Shown: positions 8,832-17,951 of the stretch, piece by piece
Layout: each line of letters begins with the position of its first letter
Numbering within the stretch: position 1 is the stretch's first letter
From: UBA6921 sp031363085
GTDB taxonomy: Bacteria > Pseudomonadota > Gammaproteobacteria > SG8-11
Assembly: GCA_031363085.1 (NCBI GenBank)
Contig: JANLTU010000167.1
Span: 1 to 64,000, forward strand
Length of the DNA: 64,000 nucleotides
Direction of reading: 5' to 3'
The notes under the pieces: generated by a model
Database searches by the model: none
Told to the model about the DNA's origin: nothing
The model's input: only the letters and a program-made list of their open reading frames with translations
Program-made: the position numbers and the translations under genes

Positions 8832-11462
8832 TCAGCCGTGGAGTAATTTGGCAATCAACGCCGTCCAGCCGGTTTGATGCGAGGCGCCCAGTCCCTGGCC
8901 GGTGTCGCCGTGGAAATATTCGTAGAACAGAGGGTGGTCGCGAAAGTGCGGATCGGTGTTGAGTTTTGGGTGTTCGCCCAGCGACGGGATGCGGCCTTGG
9001 GCATCGGTGCGGAACAGCGTGACCAAGCGGCGCGCCAGTTCGTCGGAGATTTCACGCAGGGAACGCTGCTGACCCGAGCCGGTGGGACATTCCACGCGGT
9101 AGTCGTCACCGTAAAATTCCGCGTAACGATGCAGCGCGTTGACAATCAGATAATTCATCGGCAACCAGATCGGCCCACGCCAGTTGGAATTACCGCCGAA
9201 GACACCGGAGTCCGACTCGCCCGGCAAGTAGGCGACGCGCAGTGCATGTGCGCCGGATTGAAATGTGTAGGGTGCGCTGGCATGTGCTTTTGAAAGCGAG
9301 CGCACGCCGTAATCCGACAGAAACTCGCCTTCATCCAGCAGGCGTTGCAGCAGTCGCTTGATGCGGTGGCCGCGTAATAACGACAGCAATTTGCGTTCGC
9401 CAACACCCGGCACGTTCCAGTGCGATACGAGTCCGGCGAGGTCGGGACGATAGTTGAGGAACCACTCCAGGCGACGTTTAAAATCCGGCACGCGGTTGAG
9501 TAAATCCGGTTCGAGAATCTGCACCGCGAACAGCGGGATCAAGCCGACCATGGAACGGACCTTGAGCGGTATGGCCTTGCCGTCCGGCAGCCGCAGCACG
9601 TCGTAAAAAAACTGGTCTTCCTCGTTCCACAAACCGATGCCTTGGTCGCCGATGTTGTTCATCGCTTTGGCGATGTACAGAAAATGTTCGAAAAATTTGG
9701 TCGCGATGTCTTCGTAGACGGAGTGATGCACCGCCAACTCCAAAGCGATGCGCATCAGATTCAGGCAATACATCGCCATCCAACTGGTTGCATCGGTTTG
9801 GTTGATCGCACCGCCGGCGGGTAAGGGCGCGCTGCGGTCGAACACGCCGATGTTGTCCAGGCCAAGAAAGCCGCCCTGAAAAATATTGTGATCTTCAGGA
9901 TCTTTGCGATTCACCCACCAGGTAAAGTTGAGCAGCAATTTGTGCAGCACGCGTTCCAAAAAAGCGCGGTCGCCGACGCCGCCGTTCGCGTCTTTGTCAA
10001 GCTTGTACACCTCCCAAGCGGCCCACGCGTGCACTGGCGGATTGGCATCGCCGAACGACCATTCGTAGGCGGGAATCTGCCCGTTGGGGTGCATATACCA
10101 TTCGCGCAGCATCAAGATGAGCTGGTTTTTTGCGAAGGCCGGATCGATCAGCGCCAGCGGCACGCAGTGAAATGCCAGATCCCAGGCGGCGTACCAGGGG
10201 TATTCCCATTTATCCGGTATTGAAATGATGTCGGCGTTGTTCAGATGTTGCCAGTCGCTGTTGCGCCCGTAGAGCCGCTCGGGCGGCGGCTTAGGTTGGG
10301 CGGGATCGCCGTTCAGCCACTGCGGAATGTCGAAGTAATAAAACTGCTTGTTCCAGATCAGGCCGGCGAGCGCCTGGCGCTGGATACGTTTGGTTGCGTC
10401 GTCGGGAAGTTTTATTTGCAGCGCGGCATAAAACTCATCGGCTTCAGTTTGTCGTTGCTGCACGGTGGCTTCGAAGTCGTCGAACGGGGCCGCGTCTTTA
10501 CTTTTGGTTAAGCGCAGCCGGAATTGCGCCTGTCCATGGCCGGCGATGAGCACGCGATAATGTGCCGCGACCTTGGTGCCGCGCTGGGCAGGATTCACCG
10601 CAGCGGTTTGACCCTGCACCACGTAGTCGTGAAACGCATCTTTGAAGTAGCCCGGGGTTTGAGTGCCGTAGAGTCGCTGCGTGTTGGTTTCATTGTCGCA
10701 AAACAGCAGCGTCGGCGATGCGTCGCAATGGCAATAATATTTGCCTAAATGCGCATGTTGGAATTCGATCTGTTGAGCGCCAAGCCGGGTGGCGTGCGGT
10801 TTCACGGCGTCGTATCCCCACGACCAAGTGTTACGAAACCATAGTTGCGGCAATACATGTAACGGCGCATTCGACACGCCGCGATTGTGCACGGTGATTT
10901 TCATCAGCAGGTCTTCGCTATCGGCCTTGGCGTATTCGATCACGATGTCGAAGTAGCGGTCGTCGTCGAACACGCCGGTATCGATCAGTTCAAACTCCGG
11001 CACCTCGCGGCTGCGGGCTTGGTTTTCTGCGCGCAGCCGCGCATAGGGAAATTCCGCCTGCGGATATTTGTAGAGCATCTTCAGATAGGAATGCGTCGGC
11101 GTCGCATCCAGGTAGTAGTACAGCTCTTTAACGTCCTCGCCGTGATTACCCTGCGCGTTGCTCAGCCCGAACAAACGTTCTTTCAGGGTCGGATCACGTT
11201 CATTCCATAATGCCAGCCCGATACAAAGATGTTGCGCCTGGTCGCTGCAGCCGGCGATGCCGTCCTCGCCCCAGCGATAGGCGCGACTGCGTGCGTGTTC
11301 ATACGGAAAATAGTTCCAGGCGTTGCCGTCCGCGCTGTAGTCCTCGCGCACCGTTCCCCACTGGCGTTCGCTGAGATACGGTCCCCACATGCGCCAAGCG
11401 GCGATGTCGTCGGTTTGTTCGCGCAGGCGGCGCTGCTCGGCGTTGGCGGGGGAGGTGGACAT
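8832..11462 (-). CDS. GH63-family glucosidase (MGH1-like, (alpha/alpha)6 barrel)
   Basis: An 876-residue cytoplasmic glycoside hydrolase related to bacterial GH63 enzymes and mannosylglycerate or glucosylglycerate hydrolases. Recognisable blocks are MWGPYLSERQWGTVREDYS at the start, YPWYAAWDLAFHCVPLALID, the FQGGFLGLDNIGVFDRSAPL loop followed by QTDATSWMAMY, and SGVFGGNSNWRGPIWLPMNYL. The conserved Asp in AAWDLAFH and acidic residues in LDNIGVFDRS are candidates for the active site. Length fits the family. It starts 10 bp after the smr stop, so the two form an operon. The substrate may be a storage or compatible-solute glycoside, but that is inference. Confidence 0.82.
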   Translation of the reverse strand: MSTSPANAEQRRLREQTDDIAAWRMWGPYLSERQWGTVREDYSADGNAWNYFPYEHARSRAYRWGEDGIAGCSDQAQHLCIGLALWNERDPTLKERLFGLSNAQGNHGEDVKELYYYLDATPTHSYLKMLYKYPQAEFPYARLRAENQARSREVPEFELIDTGVFDDDRYFDIVIEYAKADSEDLLMKITVHNRGVSNAPLHVLPQLWFRNTWSWGYDAVKPHATRLGAQQIEFQHAHLGKYYCHCDASPTLLFCDNETNTQRLYGTQTPGYFKDAFHDYVVQGQTAAVNPAQRGTKVAAHYRVLIAGHGQAQFRLRLTKSKDAAPFDDFEATVQQRQTEADEFYAALQIKLPDDATKRIQRQALAGLIWNKQFYYFDIPQWLNGDPAQPKPPPERLYGRNSDWQHLNNADIISIPDKWEYPWYAAWDLAFHCVPLALIDPAFAKNQLILMLREWYMHPNGQIPAYEWSFGDANPPVHAWAAWEVYKLDKDANGGVGDRAFLERVLHKLLLNFTWWVNRKDPEDHNIFQGGFLGLDNIGVFDRSAPLPAGGAINQTDATSWMAMYCLNLMRIALELAVHHSVYEDIATKFFEHFLYIAKAMNNIGDQGIGLWNEEDQFFYDVLRLPDGKAIPLKVRSMVGLIPLFAVQILEPDLLNRVPDFKRRLEWFLNYRPDLAGLVSHWNVPGVGERKLLSLLRGHRIKRLLQRLLDEGEFLSDYGVRSLSKAHASAPYTFQSGAHALRVAYLPGESDSGVFGGNSNWRGPIWLPMNYLIVNALHRYAEFYGDDYRVECPTGSGQQRSLREISDELARRLVTLFRTDAQGRIPSLGEHPKLNTDPHFRDHPLFYEYFHGDTGQGLGASHQTGWTALIAKLLHG

Positions 11463-11472
11463 GGAGTGCAGT

Positions 11473-12042
11473 TCATTCCGCCGTGCGCTGATCCGGTGCG
11501 CTGGGATTCATTCGCTTTAGCAGCACATACACCGCGCCGGTGCCGCCGTCGTGGGGAGGTGCGGAACAAAATGCCAATACCCGCGCCTGCTGGCGCAGCC
11601 AGTGGTTGACGATGCTTTTTAATACCGGGGCGGCGTCGTGCGCGCCACGGCCTTTGCCGTGGATGATGCGCACGCAGCGCTGCCCCTGCGCGCAGCAGCA
11701 GTGCAGAAATTCGTGCAAGGCGAGCTGCGCCGGTTTGGCGTGGTAGCCGTGCAGGTCGAGCGTGGCGGTGGGGGCGAGGTTGCCGCGCCGCAGTTGTGTC
11801 ACCGTGCGCGGTGCAATGCCGCTGCGCGCGAATTCCATTTGCTCGCCGGCATGCAGCGGCGTCACGTCGTCGATCCCCAGCGTGTAGATCGGTGTGGTCG
11901 GCTCGTTGCTGTTGCTGCGACGGCGCGGTTTTTTCGCCACGCTGGGAGTGTGCCGCTGTTGTTGCGGCAACGGCTTCACGTCCGCGACCGCGTTGCGGAA
12001 CAGATCAATTTCAGACGCGCTGATTTTCTTGGGCGGTTTCAT
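11473..12042 (-). CDS. smrB: Smr-domain protein (SmrA/SmrB type nuclease)
   Basis: A 189-residue protein ending in a Smr domain related to the C-terminus of MutS2. In E. coli, SmrB cleaves mRNA at collided ribosomes. The first 80 residues are basic and low complexity. The domain carries TLDLHGYHAKPAQLALHEFL (the LDLHG motif), RIIHGKGRGAHD and a late HDGGTGAVYVLLK strand. These three blocks define the fold. It is the first gene of an operon with the GH63 glycosidase and is divergent from glyA. I cannot tell SmrA from SmrB with certainty. Confidence 0.83.
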   Translation of the reverse strand: MKPPKKISASEIDLFRNAVADVKPLPQQQRHTPSVAKKPRRRSNSNEPTTPIYTLGIDDVTPLHAGEQMEFARSGIAPRTVTQLRRGNLAPTATLDLHGYHAKPAQLALHEFLHCCCAQGQRCVRIIHGKGRGAHDAAPVLKSIVNHWLRQQARVLAFCSAPPHDGGTGAVYVLLKRMNPSAPDQRTAE

Positions 12043-12138
12043 TCACGTTAAACGAGCTTGCGATGCCCTATGATATCGGTCCGATCTTGCGCCGTCGTCA
12101 AGTGATTGATGTAGCTCGAATCCCTCCCGGTGTCTTGC

Positions 12139-12144
12139 TAGAAT
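12139..12144 (+). promoter_or_regulatory. Putative -10 element upstream of glyA
   Basis: TAGAAT, one mismatch from TATAAT, lies 40 bp before the glyA start within the smr/glyA divergent gap. The hexamer 17 bp upstream (TCGAAT, 12116-12121) is a poor -35. I see no glycine riboswitch-like sequence in the leader. Confidence 0.35.
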
Positions 12145-12183
12145 GGCGCCCACGCGCACCGCGTCTGCCTGATCGAGGAACCA

Positions 12184-13437
12184 ATGTTTAACAGAAGCAT
12201 GGCCATTGCCGGTTTTGACGATGCCTTATGGCGCTCCATTCAAGGCGAAGCGCGCCGCCAGGAAGAACACATCGAGCTGATCGCATCGGAAAATTATGCC
12301 AGCCCACGTGTACTGCAAGCACAGGGCACGCTTCTCACCAATAAATACGCCGAAGGTTATCCCGGCAAGCGTTACTACGGCGGTTGCGAGTTTGTGGATA
12401 CGGTCGAGACGCTGGCGATTGAGCGTGCCAAGAAACTCTTCGGTGCGCCGTATGCGAATGTGCAACCGCATTCCGGTTCGCAAGCCAATGCGGCGGTCTA
12501 TCTGGCGTTGCTGCAACCGGGTGACACGATTCTGGGTATGAGTCTAGCGCATGGCGGCCACCTCACGCATGGCGCCAAAGTCAATTTCTCCGGCAAGCTT
12601 TTTAACGCCGTGCAATACGGCTTGAATATCGCCAGTGGCGAGATCGACTACGAGCAAGTGGAAGCGCTGGCACTGGAGCACAAACCCAAAATGATCGTCG
12701 CCGGGTTCTCGGCGTATTCGCGTGTGGTCGACTGGCAACGTTTCCGCGATATCGCCGATAAGGTGAGCGCGTATTTATTTGTCGACATGGCGCACGTCGC
12801 CGGTTTGGTCGCGGCCGGGTGCTATCCGAACCCGGTGTTGATCGCCGACGTCACCACCACCACTACGCATAAAACTTTGCGTGGTCCGCGCGGTGGCTTG
12901 ATCCTGGCCAATGGCAATCCTGATATCGAAAAGAAGCTGAATTCCACGGTATTTCCCGGTACGCAGGGCGGGCCGCTGATGCACGTGATCGCGGCCAAAG
13001 CGGTCGCGTTTCTGGAAGCGCTGCAACCCGAGTTCAAGGCGTATCAACAACAGGTCGTGAGCAACGCGCGGGCAATGGCCAAGGCAATGCAGAAACGCGG
13101 CTACAAAATTGTTTCGGGCGGCACCGACAATCATTTGTTCCTGGTGGATCTGATCGACAAAAAAATCACCGGCAAAGACGCCGACGCCGTGTTGGGCTCC
13201 GCCAACATCACCGTGAACAAAAACGCCGTGCCCAACGATCCGCAGTCGCCGTTCGTGACCAGTGGCATCCGCATCGGCACCCCCGCCGTGACCACGCGCG
13301 GTTTCAAAGAGGCCGAAGTCAAGGAACTCGCCGACTGGATCTGCGATCTACTCGACAACCTCAGCGACACCAAGACCATCGAGCGCGTGAAGGGTCAGGT
13401 ATTGGCGGTGTGCAAGAAGTTTCCGGTGTACCAATGA
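12184..13437 (+). CDS. glyA: Serine hydroxymethyltransferase
   Basis: A PLP enzyme that interconverts serine and glycine and supplies 5,10-methylene-tetrahydrofolate. The product has 417 residues, the standard length. Visible motifs are HIELIASENYASPRV, NKYAEGYPGKRYYGGCE, QPHSGSQAN, DMAHVAGLVAAG and VTTTTTHKTLRGPRGG, with Lys230 as the PLP-binding lysine. ATG 12184 follows a GAGGAA site and gives the typical MFNRSMAIAGFD N-terminus; ATG 12199 is an in-frame alternative. nrdR follows after 10 bp, so glyA probably heads the nrdR-rib-nusB transcription unit. Confidence 0.97.
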   Translation: MFNRSMAIAGFDDALWRSIQGEARRQEEHIELIASENYASPRVLQAQGTLLTNKYAEGYPGKRYYGGCEFVDTVETLAIERAKKLFGAPYANVQPHSGSQANAAVYLALLQPGDTILGMSLAHGGHLTHGAKVNFSGKLFNAVQYGLNIASGEIDYEQVEALALEHKPKMIVAGFSAYSRVVDWQRFRDIADKVSAYLFVDMAHVAGLVAAGCYPNPVLIADVTTTTTHKTLRGPRGGLILANGNPDIEKKLNSTVFPGTQGGPLMHVIAAKAVAFLEALQPEFKAYQQQVVSNARAMAKAMQKRGYKIVSGGTDNHLFLVDLIDKKITGKDADAVLGSANITVNKNAVPNDPQSPFVTSGIRIGTPAVTTRGFKEAEVKELADWICDLLDNLSDTKTIERVKGQVLAVCKKFPVYQ

Positions 13438-13447
13438 GTCGAGCAGC

Positions 13448-13969
13448 ATGCGTTGCCCCTTCTGCGGAGTCGAAGACACCAAGGTCATCGATTCGCGCTT
13501 AGCGAATGAAGGCTACATGGTGCGGCGGCGGCGTGAGTGCCAGAGTTGCAGCGAGCGCTTCACCACGTTTGAGTCGGCCGAGCTGGTAATGCCGCGCGTC
13601 ATCAAAAACGACAACCGTCGCGAACCGTTCGACGAAGACAAGCTGCGTTCCAGCATGCAGGTGGCGCTGGAAAAGCGCCCGGTCAACACCGAAGCCGTCG
13701 AAGCCGCGCTGAGTCACATCAAGCGCCGTTTGCTGGAAATGGGCGAGCGCGAAATCGCCTCGCGCGTGCTGGGCGATCTGGTGATGGATGAATTGCGCCA
13801 GCTCGATCAAGTCGCCTACGTGCGCTTCGCGTCGGTGTACCGCAGCTTTCAGGACGTGAACGCGTTTCGCGAAGAAATCGACCGCCTGGAACAAGAGCCG
13901 TCGCAGGAACTGAAGAAAAAGCAGTTGGCGTTGCTGCCAGAAAATGATCCGCGCAAGAAGCCGAAGTGA
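13448..13969 (+). CDS. nrdR: Transcriptional repressor NrdR
   Basis: NrdR is a zinc-ribbon, ATP-cone repressor of ribonucleotide reductase genes that senses ATP/dATP. The ribbon cysteines are Cys3, Cys6, Cys31 and Cys34 (MRCPFC...CQSC). The ATP-cone follows from about residue 49 (VIKNDNRREPFDEDKL) to VYRSFQDVNAFREEI. The 173-residue length is slightly longer than usual because of a charged tail rich in Gln and Lys. It lies between glyA and ribD, the common order. No NrdR box was searched for beyond this window. Confidence 0.96.
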   Translation: MRCPFCGVEDTKVIDSRLANEGYMVRRRRECQSCSERFTTFESAELVMPRVIKNDNRREPFDEDKLRSSMQVALEKRPVNTEAVEAALSHIKRRLLEMGEREIASRVLGDLVMDELRQLDQVAYVRFASVYRSFQDVNAFREEIDRLEQEPSQELKKKQLALLPENDPRKKPK

Positions 13970-14036
13970 AAAATCGAGCCATGGCTGCTTAACCGTTTCC
14001 AGGAATTATCCTGTCCTTCTTCAAGATGACGACTTT

Positions 14037-15131
14037 ATGTTAACTCCCGCCGACTACAGCCACATGTCCCACGCCCTGCAACTTGCTGAGCGCGGCGTGT
14101 ATAGCACCGACCCCAATCCGCGCGTGGGTTGTGTGTTGGTGAAAGACGGCAGCGTGGTTGGCTGCGGCTGGCATCAGGTTGCCGGCGGGCCGCATGCGGA
14201 AATCCATGCGCTGAACGAAGCCGGCGCCAACGCGCGCGGCGCGACTGCCTACGTGACGCTTGAGCCGTGCTGTCATCACGGCAAAACGCCGCCGTGCACC
14301 GCTGCGTTGATTGCTGCGGGTGTAGCCCGTGTGGTCGCAGCGATGATTGATCCGAATCCAAAAGTGGGCGGTCAAGGGGTGCAGCAGTTGCGCGCCGCCG
14401 GCGTTGAAGTTGAAAGCGGATTACTGGAAAGCCAAGCTCTGGCACTTAACCCCGGTTTCGTACAGCGCATGCGCAGCAGCCGGCCGTGGGTGCGCTGCAA
14501 GTCGGCGCTGAGTTTGGACGGCAAGACGGCTTTGGCCAATGGCCACAGTCAGTGGATCACCGGCGACGTGGCGCGTCTGGATGTGCAACGCTGGCGCGCG
14601 CGCAGCTCGGCCATCGTCACCGGCATCGGCACGGTGTTGGCGGACGATCCGAGTTTGACGGTGCGCATCGACACCGGCCAGCAGCCGCTGCGCCAACCGC
14701 TGCGCGTGGTGTTGGATCGGCAGTTGCGCATCGCGCCCAACGCTAAATTATTGAAGCAGCCCGGCAACACCTTGCTATTCACAACGGTGGCCGACCCGCA
14801 ACGCGTCGCTGCGTTAGCGCGCGCCAACGTGCAGGTGGTGGCGCTGCCCGAGCTGCGGCTCGCTGCGGTGCTCGCGCATCTGGCGCAGCAGCAGTGCAAT
14901 GAAGTCTGGGTTGAGGCGGGCGCGACGCTCAGTGGCGCCCTGCTGCGCGCCGGCCTGATCGATGAATTGGTGTTGTATGTCGCGCCGAAGTTACTGGGTG
15001 ACACGGCACGTGGCCTATTCCAATTGCCCGCTTTGTCGGCGTTGACCGACGCGGTATCGTTGCAGTTCACGGACGTGCGTGTGGTGGGCAAGGACTTACG
15101 AATTATTGCGCGCGTTGCAGACAGAAACTAG
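14037..15131 (+). CDS. ribD: Bifunctional riboflavin biosynthesis deaminase/reductase RibD
   Basis: RibD deaminates and then reduces the pyrimidine intermediate in riboflavin synthesis. The 364-residue product has an N-terminal deaminase with zinc ligands in GPHAEIHALNEAG and LEPCCHHGKTPPC. Its C-terminal reductase includes RPWVRCKSALSLDGKTA, SQWITGD and VWVEAGATLSGALL. The open frame extends 31 codons upstream, overlapping nrdR, but that segment lacks similarity to the family. ATG 14037 gives the expected N-terminus. It is the first enzyme gene of the rib cluster and ends 11 bp before ribE. Confidence 0.95.
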   Translation: MLTPADYSHMSHALQLAERGVYSTDPNPRVGCVLVKDGSVVGCGWHQVAGGPHAEIHALNEAGANARGATAYVTLEPCCHHGKTPPCTAALIAAGVARVVAAMIDPNPKVGGQGVQQLRAAGVEVESGLLESQALALNPGFVQRMRSSRPWVRCKSALSLDGKTALANGHSQWITGDVARLDVQRWRARSSAIVTGIGTVLADDPSLTVRIDTGQQPLRQPLRVVLDRQLRIAPNAKLLKQPGNTLLFTTVADPQRVAALARANVQVVALPELRLAAVLAHLAQQQCNEVWVEAGATLSGALLRAGLIDELVLYVAPKLLGDTARGLFQLPALSALTDAVSLQFTDVRVVGKDLRIIARVADRN

Positions 15132-15142
15132 GCAGGTAAACG

Positions 15143-15733
15143 ATGTTCACAGGAATCATTCAAGCTGTCGGTACACTTGCCGCTGTGGAAGCCCACGGCG
15201 CCGAGCGACGCGTGCGCATCGTCACCGGCACGCTGGATTTGTCCGACGCGTGCGTCGGCGACAGCATCGCCGTGAGTGGCGTGTGCCTGACCGCGACAAT
15301 TTTAAATGACGACGGTTTTTGGTGCGATGTGTCGGGTGAAACCCTGGCGCGCAGCACGTTGGGCACACTGCGTGTCGGCAGCCGCGTGAATCTGGAAACC
15401 GCCTTGTTGCCCACCACACGGCTGGGCGGGCACTTGGTCAGCGGTCACGTCGACGGCGTCGGCAGCGTGGTGGAACAGCGCGCGGAAGGTCAGAGTCTGC
15501 GCGTGGGCATTGAGGTGCCCAAGGATCTAGCCAAATATATTGCGGTGAAAGGTTCGGTGTGCGTCAACGGCGTCAGCCTGACCGTCAACGAAGTCGACGG
15601 CGCGCGTTTTACTGTCAACCTTGTACCCCATAGTTTGCAGCAGACCACCTTGGGCGAACACACGGTCGGCACGCAGGTGAATATCGAAGTTGATTTGATC
15701 GCACGGTATCTGGAGCGGTTGCTGGAACGTTAA
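15143..15733 (+). CDS. ribE: Riboflavin synthase, alpha chain
   Basis: The last step of the pathway: dismutation of two lumazine molecules into riboflavin. The protein is 196 residues long and starts MFTGIIQAVGTL, the invariant N-terminus. Two tandem lumazine-binding repeats are visible, each with a SVCLT-like element (AVSGVCLT near 50, CVNGVSLTVNE near 140). Between them sits LGGHLVSGHVDGVG. It lies 11 bp after ribD and 55 bp before the RibBA-type gene. The E. coli name for this enzyme is ribC. Confidence 0.96.
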   Translation: MFTGIIQAVGTLAAVEAHGAERRVRIVTGTLDLSDACVGDSIAVSGVCLTATILNDDGFWCDVSGETLARSTLGTLRVGSRVNLETALLPTTRLGGHLVSGHVDGVGSVVEQRAEGQSLRVGIEVPKDLAKYIAVKGSVCVNGVSLTVNEVDGARFTVNLVPHSLQQTTLGEHTVGTQVNIEVDLIARYLERLLER

Positions 15734-15788
15734 GAGCCTAGCAAGCGGCAGTCTCTTTTTTAACACGATAGAAGGTTCACTCACACTC

Positions 15789-16904
15789 ATGCGTCCTTTA
15801 AACAGTATCGAAGAAATTCTCGCCGACCTGCGGCTGGGCAAAATGGTCATCATCATGGACGATGAAGATCGTGAAAACGAAGGCGATCTGCTGATGGCCG
15901 CCAGTGCCGTGCGCGCCGAAGACATCAACTTTATGGCGCGTTACGGGCGCGGTCTGATTTGCCTGACGCTCACCCGTGCCCGGTGTGAACAATTACGTCT
16001 GCCACTGATGGTCAGCGACACCAACGACAAACACGCGACCAATTTTACCGTGTCGATCGAAGCGGCGCGCGGTGTGACCACCGGCATTTCGGCGGCGGAT
16101 CGAGCCGCCACCGTGCAAGCGGCGGTGGCCGCCGACGCCAAACCGACCAGCATCGTGCAGCCCGGCCACATCTTTCCGATCATGGCGCAGCCCGGCGGCG
16201 TGTTGACGCGTGCCGGACACACCGAGGCCGGCTGCGATCTCGCGCGTCTGGCCGGGTTTGAAGCGGCGGCGGTGATCGTGGAAATTTTGAACGAAGACGG
16301 CAGCATGGCGCGCCGTCCCGATCTGGAAAAAATGGCCGACGCGCACGGGCTCAAAATCGGCACCATTGCCGATCTGATCCACTACCGCTTGAGCAACGAA
16401 AAGACCATTGAGCGCGTGTCGGTGTGCGAAGTGCGCAACGACTGCGGCGATTTCCATCTGCTCGCCTACCAGGACAACCTCGACGGGTTGCTGCACTATG
16501 CGCTGGTGCGCGGCGACATCAAGCCGGATCAACCCACGCTGGTGCGTGTGCACATGAGTGATTTTTTGGGCGATGCCTTGCATCTGGAGCGGCCTGACTC
16601 GCCCTGGCCGCTGAGTCATGCGATGCGCCGCATTGCCGATGAAGGTACCGGCGTGATTGTGGTGCTGGCGACGCCGCACGATGGGAAAGACGTGGTCAAA
16701 CGCATGTACAATTACCATCTTGCCGATTCGGGACTGACGTTTCCGCCGCATGAGCGCGATGTGCATTTCCGCGCCTACGGCATCGGTGCGCAAATCCTGG
16801 CCGATCTGGGCGTACAGAAAATGCGTGTGTTGTCGGCACCCAAACGTTTTCACGGGATCGCCGGTTTCGGACTGGAAGTGGTCGAATACGTGGAATGCAA
16901 TTAA
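15789..16904 (+). CDS. ribB: 3,4-dihydroxy-2-butanone 4-phosphate synthase with degenerate GTP cyclohydrolase II domain
   Basis: Residues 1-205 are a complete DHBP synthase, which makes the four-carbon riboflavin precursor from ribulose 5-phosphate: IIMDDEDRENEGDL (21-34), HATNFTVSIEA, HTEAGCDLARLAG. Residues 206-371 keep the GTP cyclohydrolase II fold outline, but the zinc-binding cysteine motif is missing: where active enzymes have a Cys-rich SGD/RCDCG segment, this one has VHMSDFLGDALHLERP. GTP cyclohydrolase activity is therefore unlikely, as reported for RibBX-type proteins, and a separate ribA is expected elsewhere. It is a fusion by descent and functionally RibB. ribH follows 15 bp on. 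Confidence 0.92.
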   Translation: MRPLNSIEEILADLRLGKMVIIMDDEDRENEGDLLMAASAVRAEDINFMARYGRGLICLTLTRARCEQLRLPLMVSDTNDKHATNFTVSIEAARGVTTGISAADRAATVQAAVAADAKPTSIVQPGHIFPIMAQPGGVLTRAGHTEAGCDLARLAGFEAAAVIVEILNEDGSMARRPDLEKMADAHGLKIGTIADLIHYRLSNEKTIERVSVCEVRNDCGDFHLLAYQDNLDGLLHYALVRGDIKPDQPTLVRVHMSDFLGDALHLERPDSPWPLSHAMRRIADEGTGVIVVLATPHDGKDVVKRMYNYHLADSGLTFPPHERDVHFRAYGIGAQILADLGVQKMRVLSAPKRFHGIAGFGLEVVEYVECN

Positions 16905-16919
16905 ACAGGCAGAACCCTC

Positions 16920-17402
16920 ATGAGCGGTGCGAATACTTTTGCAGGTGAATTGAATGCGCGCGGCATGCGCTTTGGCATCGTCATCAGCCGCTTCAACGCG
17001 GCGATCACCGAGCGTCTGCTCGACGCGGCGCTGGCGACTTTGCGCGCGCATGGCGTTGAGGATGTTGACATTAACGTGGTGCACGTGCCGGGCGCCTTTG
17101 AATTGCCGCTGGCGGCGCAGCGCATGGCCGTCAGTGCGGCGCATTACGACGCGTTGATTGCGCTGGGCTGCGTGATTCGCGGCGGCACGCCGCATTTTGA
17201 ATATGTCTGCCGCGCCTGCACCGACGGCGTATTGCAGGTTGGATTAAAATTCGATCTGCCGGTGTGTTTCGGGGTGTTGACCACCGACACTGCGGAACAA
17301 GCCGAAGCACGTGCCGGCGGTGCGGAAGGCAACAAAGGCAACGACGCTGCGCTGACCGCCATCGAAATGGTCAGCGTGCTGCACCGTATCGACGCGAAGT
17401 AA
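16920..17402 (+). CDS. ribH: 6,7-dimethyl-8-ribityllumazine synthase
   Basis: RibH condenses the pyrimidine and the DHBP product into lumazine and forms the capsid-like or pentameric synthase. The 160-residue protein shows FGIVISRFNAAITERLL, VPGAFELPLAAQRMA and ALGCVIRGGTPHFEYV, including the catalytic His in the last block, and GVLTTDTAEQAEARAGG. Its start is 15 bp after the previous gene and nusB follows, the standard gammaproteobacterial order. Confidence 0.96.
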   Translation: MSGANTFAGELNARGMRFGIVISRFNAAITERLLDAALATLRAHGVEDVDINVVHVPGAFELPLAAQRMAVSAAHYDALIALGCVIRGGTPHFEYVCRACTDGVLQVGLKFDLPVCFGVLTTDTAEQAEARAGGAEGNKGNDAALTAIEMVSVLHRIDAK

Positions 17403-17467
17403 CCGCGTTCCGGAAATACTTCCGCCTGTTTTTTTCAGTTCTCTAACAACATAAAAGGTTCTGGCTG

Positions 17468-17899
17468 ATGAGCAATCCACGCAGCATGGCACGGCGTTTG
17501 GCGCTGCAAGCGTTGTATCAATGGCAAGTATCAGGACTTGGTACGGCCGATATCAGCGCACAATTCGCCGAAGATCAAAATCTCAAGGGCGCGGAGCGCG
17601 GCTATTACGAAGAGCTGCTCGCGCAGGTGCCGGTCCACGTCAACGCGCTCGACGCGCATCTGCAACCGCTGCTCGACCGCCCGCTGCATGAGGTCGATCC
17701 GGTGGAACGCGCGATTCTGCGCATCGGTGCCTATGAACTGGCGTACCGCAAAGAGATCCCGTATCGCGTGGTGATCAACGAAGCCATCGAACTGGCGAAA
17801 GTTTTTGGCGGCGAGCAGGGCCACAAATACGTCAATAGCATCCTCGACGGTGTAGCCAAAACGCTACGCGCGCAAGAAGTGGCGGCAAGGCGCAAATAG
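17468..17899 (+). CDS. nusB: Transcription antitermination factor NusB
   Basis: NusB pairs with NusE (ribosomal protein S10) on boxA RNA to prevent premature termination in rRNA operons. The 143-residue all-helical protein begins with the typical RSMARRLALQALYQW and ends with GEQGHKYVNSILDGVAKTLR. Length and position after ribH are standard. ATG 17468 has AAAGG at a suitable distance upstream. Confidence 0.96.
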   Translation: MSNPRSMARRLALQALYQWQVSGLGTADISAQFAEDQNLKGAERGYYEELLAQVPVHVNALDAHLQPLLDRPLHEVDPVERAILRIGAYELAYRKEIPYRVVINEAIELAKVFGGEQGHKYVNSILDGVAKTLRAQEVAARRK

Positions 17900-17951
17900 C
17901 CGGTAAAAAATTGCTTTCCCGGGCAAGCGTCGGACATATACCGTGATACGT

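Noticed and set aside
15734..15788. FMN riboswitch before the RibB gene
   Set aside because: The gap is only 55 bp and lacks the conserved FMN aptamer segments.
15993..17195. 400-codon antisense frame opposite ribB and ribH
   Set aside because: His/Arg/Gln-rich product typical of a GC-rich shadow; both sense genes are unambiguous.
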